14,967 nucleotides of DNA from Methanobacterium sp. (GCA_003164415.1 PLTK01000090.1:9803-24769); one strand, 5' to 3'; shown: positions 1 to 6,573, counted from the first letter of the stretch. Numbers and translations are program-made. Notes: generated by a model from the sequence alone, not told the origin.

Positions 1-57
1 ATATGGAAAGTTAGAAAAGAAGCTAAAACAGAATCAACAACAGACAATAACGAATAA
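1..57 (+). CDS. 3' end of an upstream gene (partial)
   Basis: Frame 1 is open from the first base and ends at a TAA at 55-57, giving an 18-residue tail that is lysine/glutamate/threonine/asparagine rich (starts IWKVRKEAK, ends TTDNNE). It lies only 14 bases before the priS start on the same strand, so the two genes are probably co-transcribed. The fragment is too short to identify. The primase large subunit PriL would be a natural partner, but that is inference from gene function and nothing in these 18 residues shows it. Confidence 0.5.
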   Translation: MWKVRKEAKTESTTDNNE

Positions 58-71
58 AAAAAATTCAAGAG

Positions 72-1052
72 ATGGTAAAAATCGAATATTTAACACCTGC
101 AAGTCCGGAAGAGCGAAAAAAATATTATCGGGAAGAATGGGATATTAAACAGATCCCAGATTTCATTGCTCATTCTATTCAGGAACGAGAATTTGGGTTT
201 GACCATGTGGGAAGAGGACCCAACGACAGATACAAGGTCTTTAGAAACACCGATTTACTGAAACGTTTTTTAAAGGTTAGAACACCCTTTGCAGCATATT
301 GTTCTGTTGCATATTATGATAAACCACGAAGAAGAGATAAATGGACCAAAGCAGAACTTGTCTTCGACGTAGACGCCAAGGACATACCCATACGAACCTG
401 TGAATGTGAAGGAGTTTGTGAGATATGCTTAAACGAAGCTAGAGAAATTGTATGCGGAATCATCGACACATTAAAGCAAGATTTAGGATTAAAAAATATT
501 CATATAATTTATTCTGGTAGAGGCTACCATGTGAGAGTATTAGATGATGATGTTACGCAGGTTAACAGCGATGTAAGATCCCAAATAGTGAAGTACATTG
601 TTGGTGCAGAGGTACCAGAAAACGAATACAGCCTGGACTATGAAAAGGTATCATACGAACACTTTGTTATCCCATTTGGATATCCAAATGTGTTCACCGA
701 ACGTGTTAAATATTCAATTCTTCATCTAAACGAACATTCAAATCTAGATGAGGTTAATAAAAAACTTCTTAAGGATGTATTAAAATACAGACCCCTCATA
801 GAAGACAATAACTGGGGAATGTTTAAAAACAAAATAGGACCACTACGTTACAAAAAAGTTGTAAATGGTATAGCATCAATGAACATGAGTCTTGTAGATG
901 CTAAAGTATCAATAGATCTTAAGAGAATACTAAGACTTCCATCATCCCTACATTCAATGGTAAGTATGAAGTGTACCGAAGTTAAAAATATTGAAACTTT
1001 CGACCCATTCAAGGAAGCTGTTCCCAAATTCGTGTACGAAAGGAAAGAATAA
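72..1052 (+). CDS. priS: DNA primase small (catalytic) subunit PriS
   Basis: This is the catalytic subunit of the archaeal/eukaryal-type primase, which makes primers for DNA replication as a heterodimer with PriL. The protein has 326 residues, normal for an archaeal PriS. Visible motifs are the catalytic acidic pair in ELVFDVDAKD (Asp99, Asp101), a cysteine cluster C110-x-C112-x3-C116-x2-C119 matching the zinc knuckle of the family, the SGRGYHV nucleotide-binding motif at 148-154, and SIDLKRILRLPSSLH near residue 281, which carries the third carboxylate and the basic LRLPSSLH signature. The ATG at 72 is preceded by only a weak Shine-Dalgarno (AAGAGA), which suits a gene read within a transcript coming from the left. 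The TAA is followed by the small palindrome TATTCGAATA (1056-1065). Confidence 0.95.
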   Translation: MVKIEYLTPASPEERKKYYREEWDIKQIPDFIAHSIQEREFGFDHVGRGPNDRYKVFRNTDLLKRFLKVRTPFAAYCSVAYYDKPRRRDKWTKAELVFDVDAKDIPIRTCECEGVCEICLNEAREIVCGIIDTLKQDLGLKNIHIIYSGRGYHVRVLDDDVTQVNSDVRSQIVKYIVGAEVPENEYSLDYEKVSYEHFVIPFGYPNVFTERVKYSILHLNEHSNLDEVNKKLLKDVLKYRPLIEDNNWGMFKNKIGPLRYKKVVNGIASMNMSLVDAKVSIDLKRILRLPSSLHSMVSMKCTEVKNIETFDPFKEAVPKFVYERKE

Positions 1053-1083
1053 AAATATTCGAATACAACAAATATTTTCATAG

Positions 1084-1092
1084 ATATAATAA
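1084..1092 (+). promoter_or_regulatory. Candidate TATA box for the PepSY-like gene
   Basis: The sequence ATATAATAA lies 37 bases before the ATG at 1129 and about 24 bases before the ribosome-binding site GAGGTGG at 1116-1122. This spacing would allow a short leader that still includes the Shine-Dalgarno. It sits in the 76-base gap after priS, so the small gene probably has its own promoter. In such AT-rich DNA a TATA match alone is weak evidence. Confidence 0.4.
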
Positions 1093-1128
1093 TACAATTA
1101 ATGGTCTTATGGTTAGAGGTGGAATTAT

Positions 1129-1485
1129 ATGGACAATACAGTTAAAGCACTCATCCTCATAGTTGTATTATTTTTAATAATAGGATTTTTAACCAACACC
1201 AACAACAATACCCAAGTAAAATATCCGTCAATATTATCTACATCTAATATGACAGACAATAATTCTAGTTTGATAAGTCCACAAGAAGCTATTGCTATTG
1301 CAAATCAAAATATACCAGCATTTGGCCAAGTTAGATATGGTGTTTTATTAGTTCCTAACGGCCATAACCCATATTATATGGTTACCCTTTACGGTAACGA
1401 TGCAAGTCTGGATAATTATGGTCAAGCAATTGTTATTTCCAAGGTTGATGCTAAAACAGGACAATTTTTAGGTTCAAAAGTTTAA
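1129..1485 (+). CDS. Small membrane-anchored PepSY-like protein
   Basis: This is a 118-residue protein with one N-terminal hydrophobic segment (about residues 5-22, VKALILIVVLFLIIGF), then an Asn/Thr/Ser-rich linker to about residue 47, then a domain from about 49 to 115. That domain starts SPQEAIAIANQNIP and ends VDAKTGQFLG, the usual beginning and end of a PepSY repeat. The layout predicts a signal-anchored protein with its domain outside the membrane. PepSY domains are often linked to inhibition of secreted peptidases, but no role can be assigned here. The start is well supported: a strong GAGGTGG site lies 6 bases before the ATG. The neighbours give no functional clue. A T9 run at 1518-1526 probably ends the transcript. 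Confidence 0.8.
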   Translation: MDNTVKALILIVVLFLIIGFLTNTNNNTQVKYPSILSTSNMTDNNSSLISPQEAIAIANQNIPAFGQVRYGVLLVPNGHNPYYMVTLYGNDASLDNYGQAIVISKVDAKTGQFLGSKV

Positions 1486-1517
1486 AAAAGACCATATCAA
1501 ATAGATTTTAGAACTTA

Positions 1518-1526
1518 TTTTTTTTT
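1518..1526 (+). terminator. T-run archaeal transcript end after the PepSY-like gene
   Basis: Nine consecutive T residues lie 33 bases after the stop codon at 1485. Archaeal RNA polymerase terminates at such U-runs without needing a hairpin. A second T-rich stretch (GATTTTTTG) follows at 1531-1539, and a hairpin at 1546-1573. Confidence 0.55.
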
Positions 1527-1545
1527 ATATGATTTTTTGAACTAA

Positions 1546-1573
1546 TTTTCTTTAAAACTATTTTAAAAGAAAA
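1546..1573. repeat. Inverted repeat (hairpin) in the 1486-1765 gap
   Basis: The arms TTTTCTTTAAAA (1546-1557) and TTTTAAAAGAAAA (1561-1573) pair over 12 base pairs with one bulged A at 1565 and a 3-base loop CTA. The hairpin sits 20 bases after the T9 run, so it may be part of the transcript end. It could also arise by chance in AT-rich sequence. The rest of the 280-base gap (1486-1765) shows no gene or gene remnant that I can recognise. Confidence 0.45.
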
Positions 1574-1724
1574 CAGTAGCTAATAGAATCATTATTGGAT
1601 TATATTAATACTCTTTAGGACTTAGCAAGTTATATTTTGAAGTAGGAGTAATTCAGAAGATTTAATAACATGTTAGGATAAATAATTTTTTAATTATAGA
1701 ATTAACAGAAAATAACAATGAAAT

Positions 1725-1741
1725 TGGTTTATACTAAACCA
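1725..1741. promoter_or_regulatory. Perfect 7-bp-arm palindrome at the promoter of the glycan-locus gene
   Basis: TGGTTTA (1725-1731) and TAAACCA (1735-1741) are exact reverse complements around a 3-base spacer TAC. The centre reads TTTATACTA, which is also the best TATA-like element close to the ATG at 1766. A palindrome laid over a TATA element, 24 bases before the start codon, is what a repressor operator would look like. Only the sequence symmetry is seen; binding is inferred. Confidence 0.4.
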
Positions 1742-1765
1742 TTATAGTTAATTCTGGAGAAATTT

Positions 1766-3031
1766 ATGTATTCTAGATTTCAAAATAATAAAATTAAAAA
1801 CTTGGAGTTCACAGATATTTACAAATTAGTGGAACCAATTAAAAAACTTGAAGACGGTAAATGGTTACCAGATATATATTCCATAGGAAAAACACTGAAA
1901 GAATATGCGGGTTTACCTTCCGATTATGAAATAAAAGCTTTTATAGAACATGCAGCCCAATTATCAGACTACACCGAACATGGGTTTCGTGTTCATCCTT
2001 CACTTCCAAGTATTGTACCATCACAATTTAGAGTGTCAGTTATTGAAGGGGTTACAGGAAACAATGGAGCCTATGCAGTTGGACCATATATTGCATATGC
2101 AAAATCTGCCCTATCTAAAGAGAAACTTGAATCAGAAAGAGAAAGATTGGGCAGGAATTTATTAGTATTTCCAGCTCATTCTATTCGCGGTTTAATGGCT
2201 TCATACGATATTGATATGTTCTGCGAGAAGATTAAGGAAATAGCAAAGGAATATGATAGTGTCAGAATATGTTTATACTGGAAGGATGTTCTTCTAGATA
2301 CAGCAGATAAATACAAGAAACATGGATTTGAAGTTGTTACAGCCGGACATTATTATGATCCAATGTTTATGCCGAGATTAAAAAGTATTATTGAAACATC
2401 GACCATGACCATGTCAAATAAACTTGGAACCTATGTAGGTTACAGTATATATCTTAATAAACCGCATTACCTCCTAAAATCAAATGTTGTAATGGATAAA
2501 ATCAGTAGCGATGGGAAGGAATTATCTGAAATTGAATATAATATTTCGCGTAATATGCGGAACAGACTTAAAAATCCTAATATTGATTTAATTTTTGAAT
2601 TATTATCAAAAAATCAAGAGATCATCACAGAAGACCAGTACAATCATTTGAATAAATATTGGGGTTTTGATCAATTAAAAACACCACAACAATTAAGGAA
2701 ATTATTATTAGAAATAGAGGGAGAATATCAAATAAAAACCAATGATATAAAATTATTAAAAAATAATATAAAAGATAAAAATAAGGTTATACAAAGAAGA
2801 GATGATTTAATCAGGACTAAAGACGAAGTAATCACGGAAAAAAACAATATCATCAAGGGTAGAGATGATACAATCCATGAAAAAAACAATATCATTAAGA
2901 GTAGAGATGATACAATCCATGAAAAAAACAATATCATCAGGAGTAGAGAAGATACAATTAATAAAATTATAAACTCAAACAGTTGGAAGATGACAGGACA
3001 CGTTAGAAAAATATTTTCATGGATAAGATAA
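1766..3031 (+). CDS. Glycan-locus type protein (predicted GT-B-like) with coiled-coil repeat tail
   Basis: The protein has 421 residues. I recognise no named family with certainty. Residues about 130-240 (LLVFPAHSIRG, ICLYWKDV, YKKHGFEVVTAGHYYDP, MSNKLGTYVGYSIYLNKPHYL) resemble the C-terminal half of a GT-B sugar transferase or polysaccharide-biosynthesis protein: a hydrophobic strand with His, a domain on transferase-like spacing, then the surveillance-like motif before a short strand. Residues about 310-400 form a charged heptad coiled coil, ending in three near-identical 14-residue units (358-399). The extreme C-terminus NSWKMTGHVRKI matches the NSxSWKxTxPLR tail of many glycosyltransferases. 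GGAGA at 1756-1760 supports the ATG. The gene is isolated by long AT-rich gaps and faces the dead NeuA-like gene tail to tail, which supports a surface-glycan role. Activity and acceptor are unknown. Confidence 0.65.
   Translation: MYSRFQNNKIKNLEFTDIYKLVEPIKKLEDGKWLPDIYSIGKTLKEYAGLPSDYEIKAFIEHAAQLSDYTEHGFRVHPSLPSIVPSQFRVSVIEGVTGNNGAYAVGPYIAYAKSALSKEKLESERERLGRNLLVFPAHSIRGLMASYDIDMFCEKIKEIAKEYDSVRICLYWKDVLLDTADKYKKHGFEVVTAGHYYDPMFMPRLKSIIETSTMTMSNKLGTYVGYSIYLNKPHYLLKSNVVMDKISSDGKELSEIEYNISRNMRNRLKNPNIDLIFELLSKNQEIITEDQYNHLNKYWGFDQLKTPQQLRKLLLEIEGEYQIKTNDIKLLKNNIKDKNKVIQRRDDLIRTKDEVITEKNNIIKGRDDTIHEKNNIIKSRDDTIHEKNNIIRSREDTINKIINSNSWKMTGHVRKIFSWIR
2837..2962 (+). repeat. Three tandem 42-bp in-frame repeats (coiled-coil units)
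   Basis: Copies lie at 2837-2878, 2879-2920 and 2921-2962. Each begins GAAAAAAACAATATCAT and encodes the 14-residue pattern EKNNII(K/R)(G/S)R(D/E)DTI(H/N), exactly two heptads. The first two copies differ at only a few bases; the third has diverged at its end (RSREDTINK). The upstream residues (VIQRRDDLIRTKDEVI) look like older, degenerate units of the same heptad pattern. Because the unit is a multiple of three, gain or loss of a copy would change tail length without breaking the frame. Confidence 0.95.
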
Positions 3032-3158
3032 AAAAAAATAAAGTCCACCTCTTCCTGAAATTAGAAAATGTAGATAATAATCAGTGAAAATAAATATAAA
3101 AGTGGAATATTTAGATGTTTTATTTAAGATATTTTAACATCGATGATGATAAAAGTAT
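3032..3158. other. AT-rich convergent intergenic stretch
   Basis: This 127-base stretch lies between the 3' end of the glycan-locus gene and the recognisable 3' limit of the cytidylyltransferase remnant. It holds no recognisable gene. It may contain unrecognisable remains of the missing two thirds of the cytidylyltransferase, but I could not match any frame here to that family. Confidence 0.4.
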
Positions 3159-3457
3159 TCACAATACAATTAGAATTTTAATTGAATGAATTAAAACGTC
3201 TATGGTTTTACTATTATCTCCAGCCAATTCCAATGTTCTTATAAAGGGTATTTCTGCCCCATAATCTTCTGAAATCAGTGCAATGGTAAGATTATCTAAA
3301 AATACAATACATCTTGTTAATAATGTACTTTTCATGCAGATTCAATTTTATATGAGATTAAAGGTTTTCCTGCTAGTTTTTTGATATTTTTTTGGGAGAT
3401 ACCCTTAGATCCTCCTCTAGCAGTAATTATTCCAAGAATACTTTTATTTCGATACAT
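3159..3457 (-). pseudogene. Broken acylneuraminate cytidylyltransferase (NeuA-like) remnant
   Basis: Read on the - strand from an ATG at 3457 (AAGG site at 3467-3470), 41 codons give MYRNKSILGIITARGG then SKGISQKNIKKLAGKPL and ISYKIESA. This is the N-terminal CTP-binding signature of CMP-sialic acid synthetases and related cytidylyltransferases (ARGGSKG...KN...L.GKPLI.Y.IE.A). A TGA at 3332-3334 ends this frame, and the homology continues one frame over as TRCIVFLDNLTIALIS, EDYGAEIPFIR, LELAGDNSKTIDVLIHSI, matching the family's IVSTDDxxIAxIAxxYGAExPFxRPxELAxDxS block. The second frame stops at 3159-3161. Only about 95 of the usual 220-230 codons remain, so there is both a frameshift and a 3' truncation. 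In life the family activates nonulosonic acids such as Neu5Ac, pseudaminic or legionaminic acid with CTP. It lies 36 bases downstream of cca on the same strand. Confidence 0.88.
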
Positions 3458-3493
3458 AAAAATTTTCCTTAAAAATTTTAATATAATCCTATT

Positions 3494-4879
3494 TTATCGA
3501 TAGAGAAGTTCTCCTTGGTTTAAATAATGATGTAAAAAGTGTAAAATTTTACCTTCTGCCTTATCTGTATTTAAATATTCTTTTACGTCGATTATTTGAT
3601 GTTCTTTCATGATCTTCTTTTTAAGATGTTTCCCAAATTTAAGATATCCTGATTTCTTTCCAGTCATAAGATCTGATAAAAGTGTTTCACCATCAATATA
3701 ATCTCTTTTTACACCTACAACCCATCTATCCTCTTCTATCCATGCATTTTGACCATACTTTTCTAAAAATCTTTCCTGATGTTCTCTAATCCATATCTGT
3801 GGACCTTCATGTTTTTTTATGTAGGGAAGTTGCCATGTTTCAAATTCTATTAGAATAACTGCTTGATCATCTTCATCTGTCCATGATTCACTTCCAAAAA
3901 TCGAGAACCCTTCTGATTCTGCTACCCTTACAATGGAATTTTCTGTCTTTTTTATCTGGGGATAAATAGCATCTGCCGGTATTTTTGGTGGTTTAAAACA
4001 AATAAGCACTGTTTTAGTTGTTCTTTTTTTGAATTGTTCCATTATGGTATGTGGTTCGGTTTTATATTTCTTTAACGTGAAATATTCTTCAGATGGGGTG
4101 TGTAAAAAGTTTCCAGCTGCAACAATAAATTCTGACATTTTTTGTAGTGTGAGGGCTGCAGCCACATTTCTTTTTTTATCGACCGGGTCGATTGCTATCA
4201 ATGGATCTTTAAATAAACTGCCGGTTCCATAATTCTCTATATCTAATATATATCCATAGTTCCAGTTTTTAGCGGCATTTTGAAGTGTTTGTATGAAGTT
4301 ATCGTATTTAAGTATCAGCATTTCGCATAGATACCCTGAAAAGCCACCAACTCTAAATTCTGATCCGTATGTTCCAACTGAATCCATGAATTTTTTAAGT
4401 AAAACAACTTCATCAGATTGTTTATCCGTTAAGTTAGCTTTAATATATTCTGTATGAAGTAAGGTTCGGTCAACAGCTGATTTAAGTTCTATGGAACTTT
4501 TTATATCATAGCATGGTACAAAGTCAACATAATAACCATCAATGTAACCTGTTACATATGGATGTGACGCGTAACGTTCTTCTGAACTACCTTGCATCTT
4601 TTGAATACATTTATGTCCAATTTTTAATCCGTATTCCTTGAGATATTCACTGGATGTTTCTAATGGAAACTTTATCAAAATATCAATATCCGCATTGCCT
4701 GCGAGCCATGTTCCCTTGGCAACTGAACCTACAAGAACAGCAGTTGCAGGTACATTATGTTCATCTGAACTTTCATTGAGGACTTTAATAAGTTTATTAG
4801 AAAGCTCTTGTACCTTCTTATCCTCTTCCTTTGAAGGTTTTATTTTCATTAAAAGATTATCATAATCTACATCTGTCAA
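3494..4879 (-). CDS. cca: CCA-adding enzyme (tRNA nucleotidyltransferase, archaeal class I)
   Basis: The enzyme adds or repairs the 3'-terminal CCA of tRNAs from CTP and ATP without a nucleic acid template. From the chosen TTG start the protein has 461 residues, normal for the archaeal class. The nucleotidyltransferase head shows GS at 51-52 and the metal-binding pair Asp64/Asp66 in GNADIDIL, with a third carboxylate at Asp119 (VDFVPCYD). The helical and tail domains fill the remainder, including FKPPKIPADAIYPQIKKTE. The frame extends upstream to an ATG at 4945, but that would add 22 residues (INIYFIYIF) unlike the family. TTG at 4879-4877 has an ideal AAGGTGA site 5 bases upstream. The gene follows thpR on the same strand, a natural pairing of two RNA-end enzymes, with a 159-base gap holding a likely promoter. 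Confidence 0.95.
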   Translation of the reverse strand: MTDVDYDNLLMKIKPSKEEDKKVQELSNKLIKVLNESSDEHNVPATAVLVGSVAKGTWLAGNADIDILIKFPLETSSEYLKEYGLKIGHKCIQKMQGSSEERYASHPYVTGYIDGYYVDFVPCYDIKSSIELKSAVDRTLLHTEYIKANLTDKQSDEVVLLKKFMDSVGTYGSEFRVGGFSGYLCEMLILKYDNFIQTLQNAAKNWNYGYILDIENYGTGSLFKDPLIAIDPVDKKRNVAAALTLQKMSEFIVAAGNFLHTPSEEYFTLKKYKTEPHTIMEQFKKRTTKTVLICFKPPKIPADAIYPQIKKTENSIVRVAESEGFSIFGSESWTDEDDQAVILIEFETWQLPYIKKHEGPQIWIREHQERFLEKYGQNAWIEEDRWVVGVKRDYIDGETLLSDLMTGKKSGYLKFGKHLKKKIMKEHQIIDVKEYLNTDKAEGKILHFLHHYLNQGELLYR

Positions 4880-4884
4880 ATAAG

Positions 4885-4891
4885 TCACCTT
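4885..4891 (-). promoter_or_regulatory. Ribosome-binding site that fixes the TTG start of cca
   Basis: On the - strand AAGGTGA is followed after five bases by TTG (4879-4877). No comparable site precedes the in-frame ATG at 4945. It therefore favours the shorter 461-residue product with a non-ATG start. Confidence 0.8.
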
Positions 4892-4913
4892 TGAATTTAA
4901 AAAAATGTAAATA

Positions 4914-4922
4914 AAATATATA
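4914..4922 (-). promoter_or_regulatory. Candidate TATA box for cca
   Basis: On the - strand ATATATTTT lies about 23 bases before the AAGGTGA site and about 35 bases before the TTG start of cca. A start of transcription about 25 bases downstream would give a very short leader that just includes the ribosome-binding site. Confidence 0.4.
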
Positions 4923-4933
4923 TTAATTAATGC

Positions 4934-4980
4934 ATACATCTGCAAGATCTTGCTATTTTAAATCTTCAAATTTGATGTAT
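4934..4980. repeat. Nested inverted repeats between thpR and cca
   Basis: Outer arms ATACATC (4934-4940) and GATGTAT (4974-4980) are exact reverse complements. Inside lies a perfect 12-bp palindrome GCAAGATCTTGC (4942-4953), and overlapping the right arm a perfect 10-bp palindrome TCAAATTTGA (4966-4975). The block lies just upstream of the candidate cca TATA box. It could be an operator cluster or a folded RNA at the end of the thpR transcript. Confidence 0.5.
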
Positions 4981-5016
4981 CTTCTTATGAATTGAATTTA
5001 TATCATATATCCTAGT

Positions 5017-5034
5017 ATTGGTGTATATTCCAAT
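5017..5034. repeat. Short hairpin just after thpR
   Basis: ATTGG (5017-5021) and CCAAT (5030-5034) form a 5-bp stem with an 8-base loop, starting 5 bases beyond the thpR stop codon. No long T-run follows on the - strand, so it is at best a weak transcript-end structure. Confidence 0.3.
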
Positions 5035-5038
5035 TTAT

Positions 5039-5587
5039 TTATAGGTAAATTTCCTTTAGATCTGTGTATATAGGTCCAACAGGTGTTAGATCACTTTCTT
5101 TTAGAATTAACCTGTCGACATTCATTGTTCCTACATCAACATCTTCAAGTTCTGTTACCATTGAAACCAGCAGTTCTTTATTCTGCACCCCCTTAACACG
5201 TCCAATTGTTAGGTGAGGTATATAACTTCTTTCCTTCTTAAATCCCATCTTAACAAATTCCTGGTCAAAATCTTCCTGCATCCTTGAAAATTCATCGGGT
5301 TCTTCAATACCCAGCCAGATGACCTTAATATATCCAAGGCTTGGGAATGCACCGGTACCTTTTATTTTAATATCAAATGGTTTATAAGATTCTATTTTGT
5401 TCTCTGCCATATTAATTATGGTATCTGCCTTTTCAGGAGTTATATCACCTAAAAATTTAAAAGTAAAGTGTAAATTTTCAGGTTCAACAAATTTTACAAG
5501 TGCATTGGCTTCAGCTAGTGTTTTTTGTATTTCTATTATTTTATCAACAAGTTTAGAATTTAATTCGATTGCCATAAATGCTCTCAT
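5039..5587 (-). CDS. thpR: RNA 2',3'-cyclic phosphodiesterase (2'-5' RNA ligase family)
   Basis: This is a member of the 2H phosphoesterase superfamily. The characterised relatives hydrolyse 2',3'-cyclic phosphate RNA ends to 2'-phosphate ends and show 2'-5' RNA ligase activity in vitro. The 182-residue protein carries both signature HxTx motifs, His40-Phe-Thr-Phe (LHFTFKFLG) and His125-Leu-Thr-Ile (PHLTIGRV), about 85 residues apart as expected, and the family N-terminus MRAFMAIEL. The start is the ATG at 5587-5585. An in-frame TTG at 5605 is discarded because the site AGGTGAT (5591-5597) sits between it and the ATG. That site contains the TGA stop of the upstream kinase-like gene, only 4 bases separate the two genes, and the pair must be translationally coupled. 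cca follows. Confidence 0.95.
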   Translation of the reverse strand: MRAFMAIELNSKLVDKIIEIQKTLAEANALVKFVEPENLHFTFKFLGDITPEKADTIINMAENKIESYKPFDIKIKGTGAFPSLGYIKVIWLGIEEPDEFSRMQEDFDQEFVKMGFKKERSYIPHLTIGRVKGVQNKELLVSMVTELEDVDVGTMNVDRLILKESDLTPVGPIYTDLKEIYL

Positions 5588-5591
5588 CGTA

Positions 5592-6533
5592 TCACCTAGT
5601 TGCAAGATTCTTTATTCTGTTAAGACTTTCGTTAGGAGTTTCAATAGTGTTTAGAAGGTACACATCTAAATTACTGAAAAGTTCCCTGAAAAATTCTTTT
5701 CTAAGATCGAACTTTCTAATATTTCTAACCAATTGATGGGGATTACAAAAATCCTTTTCAATCATGAAATCCATTGCATCGTCAACATCAAGTTTAACAA
5801 ATGGAGGATGTTCTTTATCCCTTTCAAGTAATATAACTGTTTGAAGCGTTGAACTTTCCCTTGTACGTCCTTCAAACAATGTATTTACATCGGCTAATCC
5901 TCTGCCGCGTGTGTCGAGTTTAACTTTTTTAAGTTCTTCTGAAAAGGATTTCCATACATTTATTATATCATCACGTATGTAAGAATTTTTTTCAGACGAA
6001 TATACAACAGCTGCATTTTTAAAGAGTCTTGTAAAGAACCAATCATCGGATATATAATTAAAATCCTCGTTTTCAAGCAAACCATATGTAAGCGTGGATT
6101 TACCAGTTCCAGGTGGACCTATTATGGCTATTGCATGGCCTTTATAATCAACTGTTGAACCGTGTACAGAGTATCTTCTATGTACACTGTGATATTCTTC
6201 AAAGAAATCAGATATTGCAGCTAGTGCAATACTTTTTATCCAACCATAATAATCACAGTTTTTGATTATACATGTTTTAGAAAGTGGTTCGTACATAACC
6301 CGAAGTTTTCCACCGTCTATAACAGAAAATATTTTTGCATGTGGTCTTATGTCTTCATTCATGAATTTAAAGTTATCTTCCCATTCTTCTTTAAAATCTG
6401 TGTTATCTGTTAGAAGTTTGACACATGCACCGTGGATGTTAGCCTTTCTTTCATACCTTACTTTAGCAAGTAAATCATCAAAAAGGGCATCTTTATTGGT
6501 GGGGCTGATTATTTCAACTTGATATCCTGACAT
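5592..6533 (-). CDS. HPr kinase/phosphorylase-like P-loop protein, substrate unknown
   Basis: The 313-residue protein has an unassigned N-terminal part (about 1-115) and a C-terminal P-loop domain. The stretch HRRYSVHGSTVDYKGHAIAIIG leads into the Walker A GPPGTGKST (139-147), then FNYISDDWFF (158-167). The order His-Gly...Val-Asp...Gly...Walker A...(A/S)DD is the layout of the HPr kinase/phosphorylase catalytic domain, where the His and the two Asp residues act in phosphotransfer. Methanobacteriales are not known to have a PTS or HPr, so the true substrate is open: a small molecule, a protein, or tRNA-related. The gene lies between aroB' (65-base gap with a TATA-like element) and thpR (4-base gap, coupled). 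A GAGGATG site precedes the ATG at 6533. Relatives in this order are often labelled HPr kinase by similarity only. Confidence 0.75.
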   Translation of the reverse strand: MSGYQVEIISPTNKDALFDDLLAKVRYERKANIHGACVKLLTDNTDFKEEWEDNFKFMNEDIRPHAKIFSVIDGGKLRVMYEPLSKTCIIKNCDYYGWIKSIALAAISDFFEEYHSVHRRYSVHGSTVDYKGHAIAIIGPPGTGKSTLTYGLLENEDFNYISDDWFFTRLFKNAAVVYSSEKNSYIRDDIINVWKSFSEELKKVKLDTRGRGLADVNTLFEGRTRESSTLQTVILLERDKEHPPFVKLDVDDAMDFMIEKDFCNPHQLVRNIRKFDLRKEFFRELFSNLDVYLLNTIETPNESLNRIKNLATR

Positions 6534-6573
6534 TTTACATCCTCAAAAATAATGGATAATTAACTACTAATAA

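Noticed and set aside
848..1081. - strand frame overlapping the end of priS
   Set aside because: It is a shadow of the priS coding frame, with no ribosome-binding site or recognisable domain.
2837..2962. Regular repeats that could suggest a CRISPR array
   Set aside because: The units are directly tandem without spacers, are 42 bp (a multiple of three), and lie in frame inside a coiled-coil tail, so they are protein repeats.
2728..3048. Hydrophobic repetitive - strand reading frame
   Set aside because: It is the exact antisense of the coiled-coil repeats; the apparent membrane segments come from reading A-rich codons backwards. There is no ribosome-binding site and no family resemblance.
5588..5605. 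TTG at 5605 as the start of thpR
   Set aside because: It would place the ribosome-binding site AGGTGAT inside the coding region and add six residues before the family N-terminus MRAF; the ATG at 5587 is better.
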